Shown: piece by piece, positions 52,301-59,460 of the stretch | How positions within the stretch are numbered: the stretch's first letter is position 1 | Layout: each line of letters starts with the position of its first letter | Assembly: GCF_000425385.1 (NCBI RefSeq) | Contig: NZ_KE384357.1 | Coordinates: forward strand, 22,579 to 86,578 | Reading direction: 5' to 3' | DNA length: 64,000 bases | DNA from: Pseudoduganella violaceinigra DSM 15887 | Lineage (GTDB): Bacteria > Pseudomonadota > Gammaproteobacteria > Burkholderiales > Burkholderiaceae_D | The notes under the pieces: generated by a model | Told to the model about the DNA's origin: nothing | What the model saw: the letters and a program-made list of their open reading frames with translations, nothing else | Database searches by the model: none | Position numbers and translations under genes: made by a program

Positions 52301-54108
52301 CCGAAGGCGTCGCCCGACTTCAGTCCCGCTACATCGCGGTTTTTGCCGCCGCTGAAACCCTTGCCGATGATGGCTTCATAAGTCCACTGATTGGGGAAGC
52401 TGCCGATCACGATGTTTTTCGGATCCAGCAACAGCCGGCCGCCGGCGCCGATGGCAAGGCGCTCCAGGCCCACATGCCGCAAGTCCTCGTGCGAAGAGAT
52501 TTCCACCGCACCGCCGCTGACGGCGCCGGTAGCATCGACCGCGCCGAGCATGGTGGTTTGCTTCTGCGACCAGACGATGGCCGTTCCGCCCTTGCCCGCG
52601 GCGCCGCGCGCCGAGACGTCAAGCACGGTGCTGTCATTGATGAACGTGGCGTCGGCATTGGCGATGTTCGCCGTCGCGCCCCAGCGCGCGGTGAAGCGGT
52701 CCGCATCCGGCGCGTCCTCGCGCTGGGCCCCGCCCTGGAAAGCGCCGCCCACGCGCACCAGGCCGCCCTGGGTGGCGCCGGAGGCATTCGCGGTGGCACC
52801 AAGCAGGCGCACGTCGGCCCCGCTGATATCCACGCGGCCGCCCTGCCCGGTAATCCCGCGCGCATCATGGCGGCCGGAAGACAGCAGGCTGCCGCCTGCC
52901 TGCAGCGACATCGTACCGCCATCGGTGGGGCCGGCCACGCTGGCCGATGCCGCATTATTCTCCACCAGAGTGGCGCCGGAAACGAGCTTGATACTGCCGC
53001 CTTGCCCCGCACTGCCCGCAGCGGAAAGCGCCGAGGCCACCGACAGGTCGCCGCCAGCCTTGACATCGATGCTGCCGCCGCGCAGGCCATCGGCACGCAA
53101 CGCGCCATCCAGAGAGACGAAGCCGCCTTGCACTGTCACGCTGCCGCCCTGGCCTGTGGACGAGGATGCGTCCAGCTGGCCCGCCTGTACCTGGCCATCG
53201 CCGACCAGGCGGATCGCGCCGCCATCGGACACGAGACCGCGCGCCTGCACCACGCCGGCATTGTTCACGGTGGAACGCGCCAGCGCATCGGCCGCCTTCG
53301 CGCTCAGCAGCACCTGGCCGCCGTCGGCCTGCAGCAGGCCCTTGTTCTCGGCCAGCGCGTCGAGCGCGCCCTGCTCCACGCGGACGGTAATCAGGCCGTC
53401 GCCGCGGAAATCCAGACCCACGGCATTGCCCGCCGCCAGCGCCACGCTGCCGCCCTGTGCCGTGATGCTGCCGCTGTTGGACACCGCCGGCGCCAGCAGC
53501 GCTACCACGCCGCCGCCGGCGTTGATGCTGCCCTCGTTGCGCACAGCGCCGGTTCCCTTGCCGCTGAAGCTATAACTGCCGGACAGGAAGGACTGGTCGG
53601 AAATGCCAAGACTGGAAGCCACCAGGCCGCCCACGTTCACCTGAGCGCCGGCGCCGAACAGAACGCCCTGCGGGTTGACCAGGAACACCTTGCCATTGGA
53701 AGACAGCTTGCCGAAGATTGCACTGGCCTCGCCGTCCACCACGCGGTTCAGCGCCACCGCCGAGGCGTTGGGCTGGTTGAAGCGAACCTGCGCATCGGCG
53801 CCGATATTGAAGCCCTGCCAGTTCATGATCGCCTGCTGCGTGGCCTGGCTGACCGTCATGCTGTTGCCCTGCACATTCACGCCGGCCTGTCCCGCCACCA
53901 GCTGCATGCCGGTCGGCAGCGCGTTCGGCGGCGGCGCCCCGGCGGCGGATGCTCCCGCCATGGCCAGGCTGCCCGCCAGCACGGCGGCGGCACGGCGGGC
54001 GGCGCCCTTGCCATGGCTGCGCGTGCCTTCGGCCACGGCGACCCAGCAGCGGTGCACCGTGCTCCAGACAAGACGGTAAAAACGGTTGGCGGAGGCGTGT
54101 TTGTGCAT
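46366..54108 (-). CDS. TpsA exoprotein: ESPR, haemagglutination activity domain, FG-GAP and YDG repeats
   Basis: 2580 aa. An extended signal peptide (ESPR: RLVWSTVHRCWVAVAEGTRS, residues 12-31) and a signal end near 57. The TPS secretion domain (about 60-300) has WQGFNIGADAQVRF and LVNPQGVLFG. Six FG-GAP-like blades lie at about 600-950 (AFGYSVALTSDGKGLAVGSP type). Fourteen YDG repeats lie at about 1218-2390, then one MBG domain (about 2390-2470) and a 110-residue tail. A secreted or surface adhesin is likely. Haemagglutinin core repeats were not seen. RBS AAGGA. Confidence 0.93.
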   Translation of the reverse strand: MHKHASANRFYRLVWSTVHRCWVAVAEGTRSHGKGAARRAAAVLAGSLAMAGASAAGAPPPNALPTGMQLVAGQAGVNVQGNSMTVSQATQQAIMNWQGFNIGADAQVRFNQPNASAVALNRVVDGEASAIFGKLSSNGKVFLVNPQGVLFGAGAQVNVGGLVASSLGISDQSFLSGSYSFSGKGTGAVRNEGSINAGGGVVALLAPAVSNSGSITAQGGSVALAAGNAVGLDFRGDGLITVRVEQGALDALAENKGLLQADGGQVLLSAKAADALARSTVNNAGVVQARGLVSDGGAIRLVGDGQVQAGQLDASSSTGQGGSVTVQGGFVSLDGALRADGLRGGSIDVKAGGDLSVASALSAAGSAGQGGSIKLVSGATLVENNAASASVAGPTDGGTMSLQAGGSLLSSGRHDARGITGQGGRVDISGADVRLLGATANASGATQGGLVRVGGAFQGGAQREDAPDADRFTARWGATANIANADATFINDSTVLDVSARGAAGKGGTAIVWSQKQTTMLGAVDATGAVSGGAVEISSHEDLRHVGLERLAIGAGGRLLLDPKNIVIGSFPNQWTYEAIIGKGFSGGKNRDVAGLKSGDAFGYSVALTSDGKGLAVGSPYDDGTTGADDANYGAVRLFTFTDSAFSGGALVSTIGRGYTGGKNVDISAHLTGADMFGSSVALSKTGDVLAVGAIGNDQVVGKVYVFGFDAGGSFTSAALNQTISSNSANWNAFGSSVALNGAGDKLAVGALMENTVSLFSKTNGNFGLASTIGGGATSDAQFGTAVALSDDASQLAVGAPGENSGKGMVYLYTTPFGTRQLAGTIGQGGSSLNISLNDGELFGSSLAMNDAGTRLAVGAPGNGGLNSSTTGPGAVRVFDHTNTFGAMNQSAVIGRDYTQGVNASLDLDDVGNFGFAIAMNGAGDSLVVAQPFSNSFDGSEAATGSIGFYRLLPAPNASSLSFDQAYPSASVSASVDAQKLAAALNAGTSITLQANNDITWNAANAIAAAGKGNLTLQAGRSVDLNSNISMGGTLTVVANAGTGAGVVSAHRDAGNATIAVAGGTTISADYVNLTIDNGAGQAQKASGDITIAGAVSGKKVTVVNQGTSPGSDVVINSGGRLVGTGGPGQVTVLVAAAGSGGGTFINNAGVSALQPGSGFYHVYADSPLNAVENVTGYNKHYDQSYTAGQTPGYAGSGNWFLYKLAPTLNVSAQNVSKVYDGTGSMPTPVYNVSGYIDGDTDNFIGSVVATGFSKNVGTYSLGKGSLANAQGYKINYTSGGTLTVTPKSLTVTATGVNKVYDGVTTAGATLGDNRVSGDQLTVNASSSTFGDKNAGNNKVVSVSGISVSGADAGNYSLASNTASTTATISQRTLNVSASAANKVYDGGVSASATLGDDRVGGDVLSVGQAGAAFANRNAGNGKSVTVSGLSLSGADAGNYALASASVSTTANITPRQLTVGLNASDKVYDGALAATGSYSDDRLNGDVLSVSGNAAFANKNAGNGKTVTATGLSLSGTDAGNYALASTTASGTASITPRALAVTASGNNKVYDGSNGATVSFADDRLAGDIFGISGSASFGDKNAATGKAISVTGIALTGADAGNYALSGNTASASGDITQRVLNVTTSGGNKTYDGSVAATVGLVDDRLSGDSLSLASASASFANKNAGSGKVVNVSGITLGGADAGNYALASTTATGAADISARSLTVTAAGIDRVYDGGTMAGVNFGDNRLGGDVLSVSGSAAFSNKNAGNGKTVNVSGIAISGADAGNYTLTSNTASATANIGQRTLNTTATGVNKVYDRSTTATVNFGDDRVSGDSLAYSYGSATFGDKNVGNGKAIGVSGIALSGTDAGNYVLASTSATASANITQRALNVGASASSKVYDGGSSAAVSYSDDRLAGDLLTVSGNASFANKNAGNGKTVTANGLALGGADAGNYALVSGSVSTTADITKRTLSVTADGISKVYDGSKAATLSFGDDRVAGDTLVLSGSGTFSDKNAGTGKTVTVSGISIGGSDAGNYQLSSTTASGTGAITPRALTVNVAASDKVYDGNTSTSVTLVSDDRIGADQLVLGGGTGSFLDKNAGTNKAVSLTGVSVGGADAGNYSISIIAKSTASITPRALHVSAAGIDKVYDGLLGAGVTFGDDRLAGDSLQISGNGAFADKNVGQGKAVSVSGIALSGTDAGNYSVSNSTANTLASITPKALTAVMNGALNKMYDGGTSAMVDAGKVGLSGFASGEGASVGTLQGQYNSANVAGANSVTALLQGGAVRADAGTALSNYVLPSNVTLQGSINARQVSIGGAAAASKTYDGTTSASLTNIGTLSGMVNGDTLNLLAPVNVQFDNRNAGSGKQVIASGYRLADGSGLASNYVLSSSSATATGTITAAQLVVRADDKVRAVGANNPGLTWTVTGLASGDTAALLDGVHASTNANLESPVGAYAIDINGNSLANYTVRYVNGVMTVIRPASQIDNVIGNTVHPVPAAQPGTVGQGGNMWAQLGPGEATLVAMPALIPPVNGAVAQVNMAGLLQRAQSDAQQAQGANQRQGTGEAREYMIGGGSRVMVRGGGVNSVEAPN
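47466..50470 (-). repeat. Tandem 249/252-bp coding repeats (YDG units)
   Basis: The codons for KVYDG recur at plus positions 50445, 50203, 49951, 49699, 49450, 49201, 48949, 48700, 48448, 48199, 47950 and 47698. Spacing is 249 or 252 bp (83-84 codons), except the first at 242. Each unit has D(D/N)R-x-x-GD and a GADAGNY-type motif. Two divergent units follow towards 46950. All are in frame. Confidence 0.9.
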
Positions 54109-54117
54109 TGAGTTTCC

Positions 54118-54534
54118 TTAAACGTGCAGGTTGAAGTCGGCGCGCAGCGTCATGCGGGCGCCCTGGCGGGCCGCCGGCTGCAGGAACACCAGCTGGCGCC
54201 CCGTCGCTTCATTTTCGATTTCGTAAGTGCCGGCCTTGATGGCAGGCGTTGCGGCGGCAGAGAACACCACGGTAAATTGCAGTTGTTCGGCGCCCTCTGG
54301 CGCCAGCTTTGCCGCTTCGACCGCTTCCAGCCGGATTTCCAGCGCGCGGTACTCCGGATGGTTCAGCCAGAAAGCCTGGCCCAGCAGGCCTTCCGCCGCT
54401 GCACGGTTCCAGCCAAAGGCGTTGCCGCTCGCCTGCGCGCGCACCGCCGGCGCTGCCAGCCCCAGACCCGCTACCAGAAGCGAACCGCCACCCGCTTTCA
54501 GCAAGGTGCGTCGCGATGTCACTCGATCATTCAT
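54118..54534 (-). CDS. Tat-exported small protein, DUF6916-like
   Basis: 138 aa. The twin-arginine signal SRRTLLKAGGGSLLVAGL (residues 7-24) and cleavage near AQA. The mature part (EYRALEIRLEAVEAAKL, QLQFTVVFSAAATPAIKAGTY) resembles the protein at 56602 in strand pattern. It starts with ATGA overlap on the GNAT gene, and TpsA begins 9 bases after its stop. Role unknown; probably linked to the exported fibre system. Confidence 0.7.
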   Translation of the reverse strand: MNDRVTSRRTLLKAGGGSLLVAGLGLAAPAVRAQASGNAFGWNRAAAEGLLGQAFWLNHPEYRALEIRLEAVEAAKLAPEGAEQLQFTVVFSAAATPAIKAGTYEIENEATGRQLVFLQPAARQGARMTLRADFNLHV

Positions 54535-55001
54535 TTGTCGTTCTCCCATTCCATGGCCCGGTACATGCCGGACACCCCGTTTTCTTTGAAGCCCAGGCGG
54601 CGATACAGCGCCTCGGCCGGATTATTCAGTGCTACATGCAGGCGCAGCGGCAAGCCGGCGCCCGCCGCCTCGCGCTGCAGGCCGCGCAACAGCGCGCTGC
54701 CGATGCCTCGCCCGCAAAACTGCGGCAGCAGCGCGATGTCGACCAGCGTCAGCGCATGCCCATCGCGCGCCACCAGCTGCCGCCCGGCCGCCACGCCGTC
54801 GACTTCGACGACGTCGCAACGGGCGCCGGGAAAGTCCCGCAGGTAGGACTGCCGCTGCGCAGTGAACTGCATGTCGAGCAAGGGACGCAGCATGGCCTCC
54901 GCCATGCCGGCCAGTCCCAATTCCCGCGTGCGCACCTGGTCGAACAAGGCGCGCAGGAAGGCGCCGTCCGCCCCGGTTTCGGCGCGCAATACGGCCTTCA
55001 T
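54531..55001 (-). CDS. GNAT-family N-acetyltransferase
   Basis: 156 aa. The acetyl-CoA motif A is visible as IALLPQFCGRGIGSALLRGL (about 92-111), with the core LRLHVALNNPAEALYRRLGF after it. There is a 1-base overlap with the collar gene before it and an ATGA overlap with the Tat protein after. The substrate is unknown; modification of a cluster product is possible. Confidence 0.88.
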   Translation of the reverse strand: MKAVLRAETGADGAFLRALFDQVRTRELGLAGMAEAMLRPLLDMQFTAQRQSYLRDFPGARCDVVEVDGVAAGRQLVARDGHALTLVDIALLPQFCGRGIGSALLRGLQREAAGAGLPLRLHVALNNPAEALYRRLGFKENGVSGMYRAMEWENDK

Positions 55002-55528
55002 CAGCCGCGCGGCGGGAATACGCCCTGCAGCGCGATGCAGAACAACAGCCCCAGGTAAGGCTGGCGGTTGTTGTGCGGCAGGCTGTCGCCGGCGACCGCC
55101 AGCACATCCGGGCGCATCATCTGCGTCGTCGCCACGGATTTGCTGAACGCCTGGTTGGTCTGGCTGTTCTTGGCAAAGCCGCTGGACGGGCCGGGCACCA
55201 GCTGGTCGGCGCCCACCGTGGTCGCCTGCAACTGGTGGCTATGCAGCGGCATTTCGTTCTCGATCAGCGTGACGCGGTCGGCGCCGCCGGCCTCGCCCAG
55301 CTGGCGCGGCGATAAGCCCTGCCCTTCGCCCGCCTGCAGCGGCGTACGGCCGTTCAGGTTGGGCAAGGCGAAGGTGCTCTTGCCATCGCCGCCGTACATC
55401 GTGCCCAACAGGGAGAACAGCGCCGTGTTCTGCGAGATTGGCAGCAGCTGCCCATCGCAGGCGGCCCAGCCCTGCGGAATGACGGTGTTGGCGAACATGC
55501 GGATTTCCGCTACGAATGGTGAACTCAT
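55001..55528 (-). CDS. Tail-collar protein 1 (MdpB-like)
   Basis: 175 aa. A phage tail collar domain is clear: EIRMFANTVIPQGWAACDGQ, SLLGTMYGGDGKSTFALPNL, LPHNNRQPYLGLLFCIALQG. It has GAGGAG before ATG 55528; the longer frame upstream is not conserved. Members occur in tandem in many non-phage loci. It is one of three paralogues, with closest neighbours at 55539 and 56079. Confidence 0.88.
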   Translation of the reverse strand: MSSPFVAEIRMFANTVIPQGWAACDGQLLPISQNTALFSLLGTMYGGDGKSTFALPNLNGRTPLQAGEGQGLSPRQLGEAGGADRVTLIENEMPLHSHQLQATTVGADQLVPGPSSGFAKNSQTNQAFSKSVATTQMMRPDVLAVAGDSLPHNNRQPYLGLLFCIALQGVFPPRG

Positions 55529-55538
55529 CGAATACTCC

Positions 55539-56066
55539 TCAGTTCTGGCTCGGGAACACGCCGTACAGCGAAATGATGAAATTGACGCCGAGGTAAGGCG
55601 CCATATTCTCGTGCGGCAGCGACGCGCCGGCAGCGCTGATGACATTGCTGGCCATCGGCTGCACCGCGTTATTGCTCTTGCCGTAGACGGCGGTGCCCGC
55701 GCTGACCGTCGCGGCGGGGAAGCCGGTCAGGTTGCTGAAGGCGCTGCTGCCGCGTTCCGTGCTGGCCCAGATCGCGTGGCTGTGGTTGGGGATCTGCTGC
55801 GTCGTCAAGGTCACGCTTTCGACGCCGGCTTTCTCGCCGATCGAGAACGTGCGCCCCCCCAGGGTGCCCATATGGACGGGAACCCGGCCCTGCAGGTCCG
55901 GCAGCGCGAACGTGCTCTGGCCGTCGCCGCCATAGGTGGTGCCGATCAGGTTGAACAGGGTTTCATACTCAGAAATCGGCAGCAGCTGGCCATTGCAGAT
56001 GGCCCAGCCGGCCGGCGCGAAATTGCCGCCAAACAGGCGGATTTCACCAACATAAGGTTGCGACAT
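55539..56066 (-). CDS. Tail-collar protein 2 (MdpB-like)
   Basis: 175 aa. Collar domain: MSQPYVGEIRLFGGNFAPAG, LFNLIGTTYGGDGQSTFALP, PHENMAPYLGVNFIISLYGV. GGAG before the ATG. The middle part is distinct from paralogues 1 and 3, as expected of variable tip sequence. It lies 12 bases downstream of collar 3 and 10 bases upstream of collar 1. Confidence 0.9.
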   Translation of the reverse strand: MSQPYVGEIRLFGGNFAPAGWAICNGQLLPISEYETLFNLIGTTYGGDGQSTFALPDLQGRVPVHMGTLGGRTFSIGEKAGVESVTLTTQQIPNHSHAIWASTERGSSAFSNLTGFPAATVSAGTAVYGKSNNAVQPMASNVISAAGASLPHENMAPYLGVNFIISLYGVFPSQN

Positions 56067-56078
56067 GGACGGCTCCGA

Positions 56079-56585
56079 TCAATTTTGGGAAGGGAAGATA
56101 CCCTGCAGCGCGATGACGAAATTCAGCGTCAGGTAGGGCTGCATGTTCTCGTGCGGCTGCGAACCGCCAGTGCTGGACACCTGGTTAGCCACCAGGCTGG
56201 TGTTCGGCGTGCCGTTGAAGGCGTCGGCGCTCAGGCGGCCTTTGCGCGCCAGCAGCGCACCGTTGGGGTCGCCGCTGCTCGCCAGCGCCGTGCTGGCCAG
56301 CAGGCGGTGGGTGTGGCCGGGCATTTCCGCCACATTCAAGGTGTGCGCGAACTCGCCGCCTGCCTGGCCCTGGGTGATGCCGTCGCCGATATGCACCGGC
56401 GTGCGGCCGCGCAGGTCCGGCAGCGCGAACGTGACCCGGCCATCGCCGCCGTACGAGGTCCCCATCAGCGAGAACAGGGCCTGGTTCTGGTTGATCGGCA
56501 ATAACTGCCCATTGCACAGCGCCCAGCCTTTGGGCGGAAAGTTAAACGAGACGAGTTTGATCTCGCCCAAATATGGGTCGGCCAT
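56079..56585 (-). CDS. Tail-collar protein 3 (MdpB-like)
   Basis: 168 aa from MADPYLGEIKLVSFNFPPKG, with AGGAG before it. It has the collar domain (LFSLMGTSYGGDGRVTFALP, GRTPVHIGDG) and ends PYLTLNFVIALQGIFPSQN. The gap to collar 2 is 12 bases. It is preceded by the DUF6916-like gene. The same fold as its two neighbours suggests duplication followed by divergence. Confidence 0.9.
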   Translation of the reverse strand: MADPYLGEIKLVSFNFPPKGWALCNGQLLPINQNQALFSLMGTSYGGDGRVTFALPDLRGRTPVHIGDGITQGQAGGEFAHTLNVAEMPGHTHRLLASTALASSGDPNGALLARKGRLSADAFNGTPNTSLVANQVSSTGGSQPHENMQPYLTLNFVIALQGIFPSQN

Positions 56586-56601
56586 AGGGGCTCCTGGTGG
56601 T

Positions 56602-56868
56602 TTAATTGTTAAATACTGCGTGGTACTGCACACCGGCGCCATTGCGGCCGAGCGGCACGATGAAGATCGCCAGCGCGGCATCGCCGCTTCGTTCCAGCAC
56701 GACGGTCTGCTGCTCCAGCGCGGGCGTGGCGGGGCCCTGGAAGGTCAGCGCAAAGGCTTGCGGATTGGCGCTTGCCGCGACCTCGGCAAGAACGAGTCCG
56801 AGCGGGCAGCCAGCGATGGAAAATTCGGCCCCGAGGCGGGCCTGGAAGTAGCTCACATCTGTTGACAA
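56602..56868 (-). CDS. Small DUF6916-like protein
   Basis: 88 aa. The start is TTG 56868, with AGGA 5 bases before it. Beta-rich sequence: EFSIAGCPLGLVLAEVAAS, FALTFQGPATPALEQQTVVL, FIVPLGRNGAGVQYHAVFNN. It resembles the mature part of the Tat protein at 54118. It is the first gene of the tightly packed minus-strand unit that runs into TpsA. Function unknown. Confidence 0.7.
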   Translation of the reverse strand: MSTDVSYFQARLGAEFSIAGCPLGLVLAEVAASANPQAFALTFQGPATPALEQQTVVLERSGDAALAIFIVPLGRNGAGVQYHAVFNN

Positions 56869-56897
56869 AGCAATCCTGCAATTCTTCTAACGTTGAA

Positions 56898-57020
56898 AAA
56901 TTTCACATTGTACGATGAAATTTACTTAATCCAAATTACGGATTTGCAATAAACATTAGAAATTTCACAGTTTCCTCTATGAAAAACGATATTTTCTATG
57001 GCTCGGCTACAACATGAATT
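56898..57020. promoter_or_regulatory. AT-rich divergent gap with repeated TGAAATTT-type motifs
   Basis: AAATTTCA (56898-56905) and TGAAATTT (56916-56923) form an 8-bp inverted repeat with a 10-base centre. Related GAAATTTCA and TGAATTTCA motifs occur near 56961 and 57014. It lies in the shared promoter region of the collar/TpsA unit and the kinase unit. Confidence 0.4.
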
Positions 57021-57039
57021 TCAAATAGTTAAACGCAAG

Positions 57040-57066
57040 TCAAGGCAAAGTTTATACTTGCCTTGA
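57040..57066. promoter_or_regulatory. 9-bp inverted repeat before the PBP/kinase unit
   Basis: TCAAGGCAA (57040-57048) and TTGCCTTGA (57058-57066) with a 9-base centre, 31 bases before ATG 57098. It could be an operator or a leader hairpin. Confidence 0.4.
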
Positions 57067-57097
57067 TGCATACAGCCCCCATACGGTGTCATCCGTC

Positions 57098-57847
57098 ATG
57101 TTCCGCGCGCTCCTGACCGCCTGCCTCGCCGTAATGCTTGCCATACCGGCCATGTGCGCGTTTGCCGGCCCGACGGTCGTCATCGGGGCGGAAGACGACT
57201 GGGCGCCCTACTCGTCGGCCCAGAAGCAGGAAGCGCTCGGCTTTGCCGTCGACGTGGTGCGCGAAGCCTATGCCCGGGCCGGCGTCGAGGTGCAATTCAA
57301 AGCGCTGCCCTACTCGCGCTGCATGGCCGACACCCGGGCGGGCCGCCTGACGGCCTGCTTCGATGCCGTGCCTAACAGCCTGGTCGCCCCCCACTACCTG
57401 TGGCCCCGCTTGCCGCTCTTCTCCACCCGCATGAATATTTACGCCCGCGCCGGATCGCGCGCGCATGGTTTGCGCACCAAAGACCTGGAAGGCCATACGG
57501 TCGGCGTCCAGCGCGACTACGAGTACGGGGAGGAATTCGACGTCAATACGCGCATCCAGCGCCTTGTCGTGGACAAGAACGAATACGGCTTCCGCATGCT
57601 GATGGCCGGCCGCATCGAATACATGGCGGCGGAAGAGCGCATCGCCAACGCCCTGTTCCGCAGCAAGGCGCAGGAATTCGCCGGCCGCTTCGAGCTGGTC
57701 GGCACAGTCGCCACGCCCGACCTCTTCATCGCCTTCAGCAAGGTGGCGCCCGACAGCGCGGCGATGCTGGCGCGCTTCAACGAAGGCTACGCAAAGCTGC
57801 GCCACTCGCCGCGCTACAGGGAAATCGAGGAGCGCTGGTTCAAATGA
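57098..57847 (+). CDS. Periplasmic solute-binding protein, family 3 type
   Basis: 249 aa. A signal peptide (LTACLAVMLAIPAMCAFAGP) precedes a family 3 fold (VVIGAEDDWAPYSSAQK, GFAVDVVREAYARAG, AGRLTACFDAVPNS). The ATGA overlap with the kinase gene behind it suggests that it presents a ligand to that kinase rather than to a transporter. A GTG at 57086 could also start it; I chose ATG 57098 because the signal peptide begins there. Confidence 0.85.
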   Translation: MFRALLTACLAVMLAIPAMCAFAGPTVVIGAEDDWAPYSSAQKQEALGFAVDVVREAYARAGVEVQFKALPYSRCMADTRAGRLTACFDAVPNSLVAPHYLWPRLPLFSTRMNIYARAGSRAHGLRTKDLEGHTVGVQRDYEYGEEFDVNTRIQRLVVDKNEYGFRMLMAGRIEYMAAEERIANALFRSKAQEFAGRFELVGTVATPDLFIAFSKVAPDSAAMLARFNEGYAKLRHSPRYREIEERWFK

Positions 57848-59460
57848 CACGCTCGATCGCCGCGCGCCTGCTGCGCATCATCTTCGGCTGCTATTTTCTT
57901 GTCACGGCGCTGGTCACCGCGGTCCAGCTGACCGCCGAATACAAGCACACGCGCACCCGCGTCGAAAGCGAAATCGAAGCGATGCAGCACACCTTCGGTC
58001 CCGGCATCGCGGACGCCATGTGGCGCTTCAACGACGACATCATGCGCGGCATCCTGACCGGCATGAAAGAGCTCCCCATCGTGGTCGGCATCAAGGTGGT
58101 CGACGACCAGGGCAAGCTGGTGCGGGCTGTCGGCACGGTGCTGGACGAACACGGCAAGCATATGCAGGCACAGGACAACGGCCGCCTGGCGCCGCCGCAC
58201 GGCGACGACGGCCTGTTCGGCGAAATCTTCAGCCGTCAATTCCCCATTACCTACAAGATGGAAAACGGCAGCATGCAGGAAATCGGCAAGTGGACCGTGT
58301 ATTCCAACCGGCGCATCGTGGTCAACCAGGTGCAGTACGGCTTCTTCCTGATCCTGGTGAACTCGGTCATCAAGACCCTGGCGCTATGGTTCATCTTCGT
58401 GCTGGTGGTGCGGCATTGGCTGGGCGAGCCGCTGCAGCAATTGAGCGACTATGTGGGCCACCTGAACATCGGCAACCTGGGCAGCTCGCCACTGAAGCTG
58501 CAGCGGGCCGGCAACACGGAACTCGACCTGCTGGCCAACAAAATCAACGAAATGCGGGAAAACATCCTGGCCGGCCTGTCGGAAAAGGCCATCCTGTATG
58601 AAGAGCTGGCGGTACTCAACGAATCGCTGGAACGGCGCGTGGCCGAGCGCACGGAAGCGGCGCGCCACGCGCAGGATGAACTGGCGCGCAGCGAGCGCCT
58701 GGCGGCCCTGGGCTCGATGGTGGCGGGCGTTGCGCACGAACTCAATACGCCGATCGGCAACAGCCTGGTGGCTGCCAGCACGCTGCACGACAAGGTGCGC
58801 GCCCTGGCCGAGACCTTCGAAGGCGGCATGCGGCGCTCCGACATGCGCAAGTTCCTCGACGACGCCGAGGGCATCGGCGAACTGCTGACCCGCAATATCG
58901 AGCGCGCGGCCGGCCTGGTCTCCAGCTTCAAGCAGGTCGCCGTCGACCGCACCACCTCCAAGCGGCGCAAATTCGACCTGGGCGCGGTGATCCAGGAAAA
59001 TATGGACACCATGGCCCCCGAGCTGCGCAAAACGCCGTACCAGGTGACGGTGAACGTGGCCTCGCTGGTTGCCATGGACAGCTATCCGGGCCCCTTGGGT
59101 CAAGTGCTGGCAGCCCTGGTTAACAACGCCATCCTGCATGGCTTCCACCAGCGCGCGCACGGCCGCATCGACATCACGGTGCCGGTGCCCACCGGCGAGC
59201 AGGCCGACATCATCATCCGCGACGACGGCGCCGGCATCGCCTCCGGCAACCTCAATCGTATCTTCGATCCCTTCTTCACCACCCGCATGAGCGAAGGCCG
59301 CTCAGGCCTGGGCCTGAACATCGTGCACAACATCGTCACCACCATCCTGGGCGGCAAGATCCATGTCGACAGCGCCCTGGGCGCAGGCACCACCTTTCGC
59401 ATCACCATCCCGCTCGACGCGCCGATGCACCACGAAGAGCCGATTATTCCGAAGCCTTGA
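57844..59460 (+). CDS. Transmembrane sensor histidine kinase
   Basis: 538 aa. Two membrane helices (about 10-30 and 160-185) flank a periplasmic domain, followed by a HAMP-like segment and a coiled-coil (about 185-280). The H-box GSMVAGVAHELNTPIGNSL carries H298. The HATPase has NNAILHGFHQ, DDGAGIAS, GRSGLGLNIVHN. There is no receiver and no response regulator gene adjacent. It probably senses through the upstream binding protein. It ends with a 17-bp overlap on the convergent molybdoenzyme. Confidence 0.9.
   Translation: MTRSIAARLLRIIFGCYFLVTALVTAVQLTAEYKHTRTRVESEIEAMQHTFGPGIADAMWRFNDDIMRGILTGMKELPIVVGIKVVDDQGKLVRAVGTVLDEHGKHMQAQDNGRLAPPHGDDGLFGEIFSRQFPITYKMENGSMQEIGKWTVYSNRRIVVNQVQYGFFLILVNSVIKTLALWFIFVLVVRHWLGEPLQQLSDYVGHLNIGNLGSSPLKLQRAGNTELDLLANKINEMRENILAGLSEKAILYEELAVLNESLERRVAERTEAARHAQDELARSERLAALGSMVAGVAHELNTPIGNSLVAASTLHDKVRALAETFEGGMRRSDMRKFLDDAEGIGELLTRNIERAAGLVSSFKQVAVDRTTSKRRKFDLGAVIQENMDTMAPELRKTPYQVTVNVASLVAMDSYPGPLGQVLAALVNNAILHGFHQRAHGRIDITVPVPTGEQADIIIRDDGAGIASGNLNRIFDPFFTTRMSEGRSGLGLNIVHNIVTTILGGKIHVDSALGAGTTFRITIPLDAPMHHEEPIIPKP

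Noticed and set aside
55001..56585. Prophage remnant
   Set aside because: Only tail-collar genes are present, with no capsid, terminase, integrase or lysis genes; tandem MdpB-like collars occur in non-phage loci.
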